Source of the DNA: Burkholderia sp. WSM2230
GTDB lineage: Bacteria > Pseudomonadota > Gammaproteobacteria > Burkholderiales > Burkholderiaceae
Assembly (NCBI RefSeq): GCF_000472445.1
Contig: NZ_AXAJ01000023.1
Coordinates: forward strand, 1-64,000
DNA: 64,000 nucleotides
Direction of reading: 5' to 3'
In this document: positions 17,162-24,079 of the stretch, one piece after another
How positions within the stretch are numbered: the stretch's first letter is position 1
Layout of the letters: the number at the start of each line of letters is the position of its first letter
Notes under the pieces: model-generated
Told to the model about the DNA's origin: nothing
Databases searched by the model: none
The model's input: the letters and a program-made list of their open reading frames with translations, nothing else
Made by a program: the position numbers and the translations under genes

Positions 17162-17199
17162 CTTTGCTTAAGGTTTCCTTCAGCTTGACTCGATACTAT
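17162..17199 (+). promoter_or_regulatory. Promoter of the hpnI-hpnK block with PmrA-type direct repeat (copy 2)
   Basis: CTTAAG (17167-17172) and CTTCAG (17178-17183) with a 5-nt spacer, then 10 nt, then -10-like TACTAT (17194-17199). The 25 nt at 17162-17186 are identical to those upstream of hpnJ, and the downstream -10 has the same spacing although the sequence between differs. The regulator gene lies divergently just upstream, so this site could also influence it. Confidence 0.65.
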
Positions 17200-17292
17200 C
17201 GCTCGTTAAAAGCTTACTGTCGCAGCAATGACATAAGCACGCAGCATCGCCTTTCGTTGTCGGGCTTTCGAAACGCGATCGTAAGTACATCG

Positions 17293-17757
17293 ATGGAATG
17301 CATGCGGCCGGTGGCCGTTCTGTTCGTGCCGGGGATGCGTCAAGAGTCGGCACTCGCCGCGCGCCCCGAGCCGCAGGATGCTTTCATCAGGCCACGGTAC
17401 GAAGCCATGAAGCCAGTCACCGCTGATATGCTGCGCGCCCACCTGATGGTGGCTTCGCTTACGGCTCTTGTCGCCGACGTGTTTGCGTGCATAACCGTGG
17501 CGATGCTGCCCGGCGCACAGCATCTGTTCGTCTCTGCCTCTTTCCGGCTCGCTGCGCTCGCCATGATGGCAGGCGGCGTAATCGTTGCGCGCCAATTGGG
17601 CCACGCGGCATTCAGGCTTGCCGTGGCCGACCGCTATGTGAGCGAGGCCGGTGTATACGCGCAGCGCGTCGCGGTCGCACCCGACTGCCCACGACGCTGG
17701 CTTGTGATTCTCCATCTGCGCCTCGCGGGCAAGCCTTTCGTCCTGAACAAACACTGA
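17293..17757 (+). CDS. Uncharacterised membrane protein opening the hpnI-hpnK unit
   Basis: 154 residues from ATG 17293 (alternatives at 17302 and 17407). Two membrane helices are visible (MVASLTALVADVFACITVAM and FRLAALAMMAGGVIVARQL). The remaining loops are Arg-rich, and the C-terminus is RRWLVILHLRLAGKPFVLNKH. No family recognised. It is the first gene after the PmrA-type promoter and ends 12 nt before hpnI, so it should be co-transcribed with hopanoid genes. Start choice is uncertain because no strong ribosome site is seen. Confidence 0.55.
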   Translation: MECMRPVAVLFVPGMRQESALAARPEPQDAFIRPRYEAMKPVTADMLRAHLMVASLTALVADVFACITVAMLPGAQHLFVSASFRLAALAMMAGGVIVARQLGHAAFRLAVADRYVSEAGVYAQRVAVAPDCPRRWLVILHLRLAGKPFVLNKH

Positions 17758-17769
17758 CGGAACCCAGCC

Positions 17770-19143
17770 ATGGCTGCGCACGCATTGACAGTATGCGAAT
17801 GGGCCGTGCTCGCGGGCTGCGTCGGCGCGTCGCTGTATGCACTCGCGGCAGCGGTCGCAATGCCGTTCTTCACACTGCGCCGCGGCGCGGCATTCCGCTT
17901 TGGCCGGTTTATGCAAGCTGCTCGCGCAGTCGAGCCCGCCAGTCTCGTGCATGGCGCGGAACTGCAGACAGCCGGCTCACCCTCGTTCTGTCCGTTCGCG
18001 CAGACCAGCGTGACCGTGCTGAAGCCATTGTGCGGCACCGAGCCGCGTCTCTATGAAAACCTGACGAGCTTTTGCGAGCAGCGCCACGCACAGTTCCAGC
18101 TCGTGCTCGGCGTGTCTTCTCCCGACGACCCTGCCATCGCGGTCGTGCACCGGCTGCAAGCCGCCTATCCGGCGCTGGATATCGAACTCGTCGTCGATAC
18201 GCACGTGCATGGCGCCAATCGCAAAGTAAGCAACCTGATCAACATGGCGAAGCGCGCGCGCCATGACGTGATCGTGATTGCCGACAGCGACATCGCAGTC
18301 GAAGCGGATTATCTGCACAGTATCGCCGCGCCGCTGGCCGACCCGCGCATCGGCGTGCTCACGTGTCTGTATGTCGCGCGAGGCGTGGGCGGCTTCTGGT
18401 CGAGAGTGGGTGCGCTTTTCATCAACGAATGGTTCGCGCCTTCGGTGCGCGTCGCGCATATGGCCGGCTCGCGCCGCTTCGGCTTCGGCGCGACGCTTGC
18501 GCTGCGGCGCGCGACGCTCGAGCGCATCGGCGGCTTCGAGGCCCTCAGGAACTGTCTCGCAGACGACTACTGGCTCGCCGAGCACGTGCGGGCGCAGGGG
18601 CTGCGAACCGTGCTCTCGCGCGTGATGGTGGCCACCGACGTGATCGAGCCGACGCTGGCCGCGCTATGGCAGCGCGAGACGCGGTGGCTGCGGACCATCC
18701 GTTCGGTGAATCCGCTCGGCTTCGCATTCCTGTTCATTACGTTTGCAACGCCGTGGCTCGTGGCGAGCGGCTGTCTCACCGGTGCGCTCGCGGCTGGCGC
18801 AAATGGTGGGCCGCATGGCCCGGCTGCGCTCGTCGGCGCCGGCGCGACAGCGGTGGGCGTCGCGGCGCGCCTGCTGCTGCATGCGCGCGCCGTGCGTCAG
18901 CAGATCGCATTGCAGCGCGCGTTGCCGGGAACAGCCGCGGATTCGTTCGCGCGCGCGTTCTGGCGCGATCTGCCGCTCGTGCCGTTGCGCGATACGTTGC
19001 TGCTGTTGCAATGGTTCGCGGGTGCCTTCGGTTCGCACGTGGTGTGGCGCGGCGCGCGCGTCCCGCTCGAAAGCGGACATGCGACGGCGCGCGCAAGGTC
19101 GCTGCAGGTGATTGAGGTCATGGAGGCGTCCGATGGCCGCTGA
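17770..19143 (+). CDS. hpnI: Hopanoid glycosyltransferase HpnI
   Basis: 457 residues: N-terminal helix (about 8-33), GT-A domain with VTVLKPLCGTEPRLYENLTSF, DSD motif in IVIADSDIAV, acid ADDYWLAEH, and RxxRW motif QRETRWLRTIRSVNPLG, then two or three C-terminal helices. HpnI attaches N-acetylglucosamine to bacteriohopanetetrol in Burkholderia. It directly precedes hpnK, overlapping it by 11 nt. A paralogue sits 5 kb upstream in the sister operon; this copy is taken as HpnI because of the hpnK linkage. Confidence 0.87.
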   Translation: MAAHALTVCEWAVLAGCVGASLYALAAAVAMPFFTLRRGAAFRFGRFMQAARAVEPASLVHGAELQTAGSPSFCPFAQTSVTVLKPLCGTEPRLYENLTSFCEQRHAQFQLVLGVSSPDDPAIAVVHRLQAAYPALDIELVVDTHVHGANRKVSNLINMAKRARHDVIVIADSDIAVEADYLHSIAAPLADPRIGVLTCLYVARGVGGFWSRVGALFINEWFAPSVRVAHMAGSRRFGFGATLALRRATLERIGGFEALRNCLADDYWLAEHVRAQGLRTVLSRVMVATDVIEPTLAALWQRETRWLRTIRSVNPLGFAFLFITFATPWLVASGCLTGALAAGANGGPHGPAALVGAGATAVGVAARLLLHARAVRQQIALQRALPGTAADSFARAFWRDLPLVPLRDTLLLLQWFAGAFGSHVVWRGARVPLESGHATARARSLQVIEVMEASDGR

Positions 19144-20002
19144 TCCGCACGGCATCGAGCCGCACGCATCGAATGCCAAAGCGCTGCGCCCGCGCGCGCT
19201 GATAGTCACCGCCGACGACTTCGGCTTGCACCCGCGCGTCAATCTCGCGGTGGAACAGGCGCATCGCGACGGCGTGCTCGCGGCGGCGAGCCTGATGGTC
19301 GGCGCGCCGGCGGCGATCGATGCAGTACAGAGGGCCCGCGCGTTGCCGCGCTTGCGCGTGGGTCTTCACCTCGTGCTCGCGGACGGAGATGCGGTCATGC
19401 CGCGCGCCGGCATCGCCGCATTGGTCGATGAGCATGGCCGATTCGGCAACGACATGGTTCGCGACGGCGTGCGGTTCTTCCTTCTGCCGCACGTGCGCGA
19501 GCAGCTCGCGCGGGAAATTCGCGCGCAGTTCGAGGCGTTCGCAGAGACGGGACTCGCGCTCGACCATGTGAATACGCACAAGCATTTTCATCTGCATCCA
19601 ACAGTGCTTGGTTTGATCCTCGAGATCGGCCGCGAATTCGGCATGAAGGCGATGCGCCTGCCGTTCGAGGCAAATGCGCCGCTGTGGCTCAGGCCCTGGA
19701 TCGCGCAGGTGAGGGCGCGGCTCGACCGCGCGGGGATCGCTCACAACGACTATGTGGTCGGAATTGCCCGCAGCGGCCGCATGGACGAAGCCGCGTGGCT
19801 TGCGGCGCTTGCCTCGCTGCCTGACGGAGTCGGCGAAATTTACTGCCACCCTGCCGTTGCGGGCGAGCGCGCGTTGACTGACGGCATGCGCGACTACTTG
19901 CACGCCGAGGAACTGGCGGCGCTGCTTTCGCCGAACGTGGCTCGGGCGATCCGAAAGCTGCGCGTAAAAGTCGGCGGCTTTGCCGATGTATTCGAGGGCT
20001 AA
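19133..20002 (+). CDS. hpnK: Hopanoid-associated deacetylase HpnK
   Basis: 289 residues, YdjC/ChbG-like carbohydrate deacetylase. The metal site is visible as TADDFGLHP (Asp-Asp) and the His cluster HVNTHKHFHLHPTV. HpnK removes the acetyl group from the GlcNAc placed by HpnI, giving the glucosamine that HpnJ rearranges. Start ATG 19133 is set by GGAGG at 19122-19126; a longer frame from 19112 lacks a ribosome site. HpnI, HpnK and HpnJ together cover the known side-chain route, whereas squalene/hopene synthesis genes are not in the window. Confidence 0.9.
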   Translation: MAADPHGIEPHASNAKALRPRALIVTADDFGLHPRVNLAVEQAHRDGVLAAASLMVGAPAAIDAVQRARALPRLRVGLHLVLADGDAVMPRAGIAALVDEHGRFGNDMVRDGVRFFLLPHVREQLAREIRAQFEAFAETGLALDHVNTHKHFHLHPTVLGLILEIGREFGMKAMRLPFEANAPLWLRPWIAQVRARLDRAGIAHNDYVVGIARSGRMDEAAWLAALASLPDGVGEIYCHPAVAGERALTDGMRDYLHAEELAALLSPNVARAIRKLRVKVGGFADVFEG

Positions 20003-20140
20003 CGGCGAACGGTGCGTCCCACAGTGTGATCGCAAGCCGATGCCAAACTCCCGCCCGCGGCCCGGACGGCGTTGCAATGCCGTCACGAACGTCTTACCGC
20101 GCGCTGCTACAATCTCGTCTTTCTCGATTGGTTGTGCGCT

Positions 20141-21049
20141 ATGGGTTTCGAACAACTCGCTGAACTGAAGAAGCAACTGGCCGCGGCACGCGCGCAGGCT
20201 GCGCCCGCCGCCAAGGGCGATGGCAAATCCGGCGCGAGGCCCGAGGGCAGGTCGGAGGCAAGGCGCGACGCCAGAAGCGACGGCAAGTCCGTTGGCAAAT
20301 CCGCGACGCCCCGCGCGGGCGCGGGCTCCGGTGCAAAGCCAGGCGCGCGGCCTGCCGGTAAGCCGTCGCAGCCGCGCCGTGGGGCGGCCGCAGCGGCGCC
20401 CGCAGCAGACGCAAGGCCGGTCGATCCGGTGGTGAAGTCCATTGGGCGTCTGCAAAAGCGCTTCCCGAATGCGTTTCCGAAGAATCCAGCGCCGAAGCTG
20501 CCGCTGAAGGTCGGTATCTTCGAAGACCTCGTCGTGCATGCGAAGGAACTGTCGCTGAGCGAAGCCGAGTTGCGCGACGCGATCAAGACGTGGTGCCGCG
20601 GCAGCCGCTACTGGAAGTCTCTCGTGGAAGGCGCCGCACGCGTCGATCTGACGGGCGCCGAAGCCGGCAAGGTCACGGCTCAGGAAGCGGCGGGCGCACA
20701 GCGCTTGCAGGCGCATCGCGCGGCGAAAAGCGCGAAGGCCGCGGCGGCTGCATCGGCGGATGGGCAGAAGGAAATGCCGAAGGACGCTGCGGGTGCACAG
20801 GAAGGTTCGCAAGACGCTTCGCAGCACGGCACGCAAGAAGCTACGCAGCAAGCGCCACAAGCAGCCGCCTCGCAAGAAGGTTCGCAACAGGCCACCCAAG
20901 CCGCCTCGCAGCAGGCTGCGCAGCCCATCGCGCAAGCAGGCCACGACAGCCAGCCGCAAACCGGCGCGGCGGATGCGTCGCCTGACGACAAAGCTCCTGC
21001 TCAATCCGCCAACCTCTCCCAAGCGGCTCCCGCCACTCCCGAAGCCTGA
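20141..21049 (+). CDS. ProQ/FinO-domain RNA-binding protein
   Basis: 302 residues. A basic Ala/Gly/Lys/Arg-rich N-terminal arm (about 25-95) leads to a ProQ/FinO core (about 95-180: RLQKRFPNAFPKNPAPKLPL, VGIFEDL, LRDAIKTWCRGSRYWKSL). A 110-residue Ala/Gln/Ser tail full of QQA, ASQ and ATQ repeats follows. ProQ proteins bind structured RNAs and sRNAs. The tail is low-complexity and probably disordered. ATG 20141 follows a -10-like TACAAT at 20108-20113. Confidence 0.85.
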   Translation: MGFEQLAELKKQLAAARAQAAPAAKGDGKSGARPEGRSEARRDARSDGKSVGKSATPRAGAGSGAKPGARPAGKPSQPRRGAAAAAPAADARPVDPVVKSIGRLQKRFPNAFPKNPAPKLPLKVGIFEDLVVHAKELSLSEAELRDAIKTWCRGSRYWKSLVEGAARVDLTGAEAGKVTAQEAAGAQRLQAHRAAKSAKAAAAASADGQKEMPKDAAGAQEGSQDASQHGTQEATQQAPQAAASQEGSQQATQAASQQAAQPIAQAGHDSQPQTGAADASPDDKAPAQSANLSQAAPATPEA

Positions 21050-21091
21050 GAGCCTGCGCCGTGCCGGCCACCTGAAACGTCCGGTGGCCGT

Positions 21092-22471
21092 TCAGCGCGT
21101 CCCAGCGCCAAGCCGGCCGCGCACGAAGCCGACGTGTTCGCGCAACACATAGAACGCGTCGGCATAAGCGAGGGGCATGCGCAGCCGATTCAGCGATTCC
21201 TCGATCCGATCCAGTTCCGCGAAGAGCCGCGCGCGCTCTTCGCCGGTCGTTTGCGCGAGCGCGCCGCGCTCGATTGCAATCAGCGAACCGTAATAGCGAT
21301 AGATGCGCGAACGCACGCGCCAGCGGTACAGCGCCGGAATCAGCCGCATCGCCGGAAAGAGCAGCACGGCCACCGGCAGCAGCAGGACGAGCGTGCGGTC
21401 GCCAATGCTGGCGAGCCAGAACGGCAGCGTCCGGTATAGAAAGCTCTTGCCGGTGCGGTAATAGCGCTGCGCGTCTTCGCTGATCTGATACTCGTGGGCG
21501 ACCGGGCTCGGAAACTGTCCGGCGCGCTGCAACAGGCCAGGCATGCCGTGCACTTCCTGCGCCGCTTCGATCAGGAGGTCGGAGATGGCCGGATGCAGAT
21601 TGGTCCGCGCGACGAGCTCCACCGTCGGGCTGATCAGATGCACCGTTTCAGGCGGAATCTTGCGCCGCAGATCCAGCACGCCGGGCGGCAGATCGATCTG
21701 ATCCAGATAAGGAAAGAGCCGCGTATAGGCGGCGGCTTCGTCGAAATTCATCACCGAAATGCCGGGCACGCGAAGCAGGCGCAGCATCAGCCCGCGGGTC
21801 GCGGAATCGCCGCTGAGGATGGCCGCGTCGACTTCGCCCGTGACGAGTTGTGTGGCCGCTTGCAGGCCGTCGCTCGGCACAAACGTTGTATCCCCGCCAG
21901 GAAGGATGCCGTTCGCATCGAGCAGTTGCAGCGCGAGCAGGCGCGTGCCGCTGCCTTCGCGGCCCACGGCGATCCGTTTGCCTTCGAGCTGCGACAGCTG
22001 CGTCACGCCGGTGCCGCGATAAAACACCACGACGGGCACATAGAACACGCTGCCGAGCGACATCAGCGAGGCCGTATCGAGTCCGTTCGCCACGCCGCCT
22101 TGCACGAGCGCGAGGTCGACATGCTGTTTGGGGTCAAGCAGCCGCTGAAGGTTCTGCACGGATCCGTCGGATTCCAGCACGTTTAGCGTGATGCCGTTTT
22201 GCGCGAGGATCTTTTTGTATTGATCGGCGGCGACGACAAACGAGCTGTCGTGTGGGCCTGCGCTCAGCGTGATGGTTTTCGGTGGCGCCGGGTCGACGAG
22301 CCACACGATCAGCGTGACGACCAGCGCGGCCACGGCGGCGACGACGATATAAGGCAGCATATGTTCGCGCCACTCGGCATGGAGCGAATCCCGAGGAAAC
22401 TGCGGAGAACGACGCGGACGCTGCGCTTTCATAGGCATTCGGTGCGGTGGCCGGGAGGAAGCATTGTCCAC
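21092..22471 (-). CDS. Membrane-anchored TAXI-type solute-binding protein
   Basis: 459 residues. An N-terminal helix (about 39-62, LPYIVVAAVAALVVTLIVWL) is followed by a periplasmic binding domain (NMT1/TAXI fold: ITLSAGPHDSSFVVAADQYKKIL, VDLALVQGGVANG, GKRIAVGREGSGTRLLALQLL). A second helix (about 365-385) precedes a C-terminal cytoplasmic helical domain (RARLFAELDRIEESLNRL). Unlike ordinary TAXI receptors it is tethered at both ends and no TRAP permease genes are adjacent. Ligand unknown. GAGG lies before the first ATG (22471). Confidence 0.8.
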   Translation of the reverse strand: MDNASSRPPHRMPMKAQRPRRSPQFPRDSLHAEWREHMLPYIVVAAVAALVVTLIVWLVDPAPPKTITLSAGPHDSSFVVAADQYKKILAQNGITLNVLESDGSVQNLQRLLDPKQHVDLALVQGGVANGLDTASLMSLGSVFYVPVVVFYRGTGVTQLSQLEGKRIAVGREGSGTRLLALQLLDANGILPGGDTTFVPSDGLQAATQLVTGEVDAAILSGDSATRGLMLRLLRVPGISVMNFDEAAAYTRLFPYLDQIDLPPGVLDLRRKIPPETVHLISPTVELVARTNLHPAISDLLIEAAQEVHGMPGLLQRAGQFPSPVAHEYQISEDAQRYYRTGKSFLYRTLPFWLASIGDRTLVLLLPVAVLLFPAMRLIPALYRWRVRSRIYRYYGSLIAIERGALAQTTGEERARLFAELDRIEESLNRLRMPLAYADAFYVLREHVGFVRGRLGAGTR

Positions 22472-22658
22472 CTCGGCATGCGGACTTGTCGTCGGCAGAT
22501 TGCTCTATTGACGGCGCGCCTCGCCGGCGGTTGCTTTGCTCGCCCCGGCCCCCCGCGGCCGCTCGCGCAATTGCCGATTCGTAGCAAAAGTCCTTTAATC
22601 GAAGAGCCAGGCAATCGTTCCTGAAGCATGAGTAGCTTCCACTACGAAGGAGACGATC

Positions 22659-22745
22659 GTGTTGTCTGCTGCATTGGATACTTTAGGTGCATTGGCGGTG
22701 CTGCTCAGCATCGCCGTGCATATCGCGCTGCAGCGCAAGTGCTGA
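22659..22745 (+). CDS. Possible 28-residue membrane peptide
   Basis: GTG at 22659 with AGGAG and a 6-nt spacer opens a 28-codon frame. Residues 5-24 form one hydrophobic helix (ALDTLGALAVLLSIAVHIAL) ending QRKC. The ribosome site is among the better ones in this window, and the peptide looks like a typical single-pass small protein. No homologue recognised. Confidence 0.45.
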   Translation: MLSAALDTLGALAVLLSIAVHIALQRKC

Positions 22746-22989
22746 ATGTGCCGCGAAGTGTGCCGCAGCGCGTGCTGTCGCAGATTCGCCTACCCGCCGG
22801 CGCGGATCGAGCTTGCCGATTGTTCACCTCCCTTGACGTATCTATTCGCCTGAAGCCGCTTTATCCGCGCTTCGGCGATGCATAAAGTGTCTGCAGTGCC
22901 AGCGCCTTGCAGCGTTTTGCTGATGCAGCGTGAATGCCGCGAATCTCCGTGGCAGCATGCCGGCGCTAACCAATCCAAGGACACAGATC

Positions 22990-23736
22990 ATGAGCAAGCT
23001 CACAGGTAAGGTTGCAGTCGTAACAGGTGGATCGAAAGGTATCGGCGCCGCGATCGCGAAGGCGTTGGCTGCGCAAGGCGCCTCAGTGGTGGTGAACTAT
23101 GCGTCGAGCAAAGCCGGTGCGGACGAGGTGGTCGCCGCGATCACCGCCGCGGGCGGCAAGGCGGTGGCGGTGGCGGGCGACGTATCGAAAGCCGCCGATG
23201 CGAAAGGCATTATCGACAGTGCCGTCGAAACGTATGGCCGCCTCGACATCCTCGTCAACAACTCGGGCGTGTACGAATTCGCGCCGATCGACGACATCAC
23301 CGAAGAGCACTTCCATAAGCACTTCAATGTGAACGTGCTCGGCTTGCTGCTCGTCACGCAGGCAGCGGTCAAGCATCTCGGCGAAGGCGCGAGCATTGTC
23401 AACGTGAGCTCGGTGGTGAGCCGCATCACGCCGCCGGGCAGCGCGGTCTACACGGCGACGAAGGGCGCGGTGGACGGCATTACCGGCGTGCTCGCGAAGG
23501 AACTCGGGCCGCGCAAGATCCGTGTGAACTCGGTGAACCCGGGCATGGTCGCGACCGAAGGCACGCATAGCGCGGGCATCATCGGTTCGGACCTCGAAGC
23601 GTGGGCGCTCAGCACGACGCCGCTTGGGCGTATCGGCCAGCCGGACGATATCGCCGATGTGGTCACCTTCCTCGCATCCGACGACGCTCGCTGGTTGACC
23701 GGCGAAAGTCTGATCGCGAGCGGCGGGGCGCGATAA
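22990..23736 (+). CDS. SDR-family oxidoreductase
   Basis: 248-residue classical short-chain dehydrogenase. Motifs: TGGSKGIGAAIA, DVS, NNSG (NNAG variant), catalytic Ser in VNVSSVVS, YTATK (YxxxK), and the C-terminal SGGAR. It is FabG/glucose-1-dehydrogenase-like, and the substrate cannot be assigned. AAGGA lies before ATG 22990; the upstream extension is not homologous. It stands alone and is followed by a strong terminator. Confidence 0.88.
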   Translation: MSKLTGKVAVVTGGSKGIGAAIAKALAAQGASVVVNYASSKAGADEVVAAITAAGGKAVAVAGDVSKAADAKGIIDSAVETYGRLDILVNNSGVYEFAPIDDITEEHFHKHFNVNVLGLLLVTQAAVKHLGEGASIVNVSSVVSRITPPGSAVYTATKGAVDGITGVLAKELGPRKIRVNSVNPGMVATEGTHSAGIIGSDLEAWALSTTPLGRIGQPDDIADVVTFLASDDARWLTGESLIASGGAR

Positions 23737-23776
23737 GAAAGCGTTGGCTCTTTGGGAAGAGCCATGAAGTGGATGC

Positions 23777-23807
23777 AAGCGGCGCCTTCGGGTGCCGCTT
23801 TTTTTTT
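23777..23807 (+). terminator. Rho-independent terminator after the SDR gene
   Basis: A stem of AAGCGGCGCC and GGTGCCGCTT around a TTCG tetraloop (23787-23790) is followed directly by an uninterrupted run of Ts to 23807. It starts 40 nt after the stop. Canonical form. Confidence 0.92.
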
Positions 23808-23866
23808 GCAAGTTCTTGTTCCGACGACTGCCCGCGTGCACGGGACAGTCGCACCTGATGTCTGCG

Positions 23867-23886
23867 CCCCCCCCAAAAAGGGGGGG
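23867..23886. repeat. Homopolymer hairpin C8-A5-G7
   Basis: Eight Cs (23867-23874), five As and seven Gs (23880-23886) form a palindrome of homopolymer arms. Such a tract is prone to slippage and to forming a very stable hairpin. It stands about 200 nt before the DUF1254 gene and 60 nt after the SDR terminator. Confidence 0.7.
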
Positions 23887-23930
23887 TCCAATTGCCCGCT
23901 ACAAGTGAGTATCGTTACGTTCGCCGTACT

Positions 23931-24059
23931 GACCGGCAGGCGGCTGCCGGTCGGACATGGACTTGCGTTTTGAAACTATGGTCCGCTGGACCGTAGTCAA
24001 CGGCGTCTACTATCTACTTTTTCCTGGTTGGGCGCACCAACAGAGCCAATGTTGGCTCT
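23931..24059 (+). promoter_or_regulatory. Three successive palindromes upstream of the DUF1254 gene
   Basis: (1) GACCGGCAG/CTGCCGGTC arms at 23931-23939 and 23944-23952. (2) ACTATGGTCC-GCT-GGACCGTAGT at 23976-23998 with one G-T pair, a size usual for dimeric repressors. (3) AGAGCCAA-TG-TTGGCTCT at 24042-24059, perfect, ending 21 nt before the GTG start and close to the AAGGA ribosome site. The second looks like an operator; the third could act in the mRNA leader. Confidence 0.5.
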
Positions 24060-24079
24060 CTCTGAAAAAGGAAGCGATT

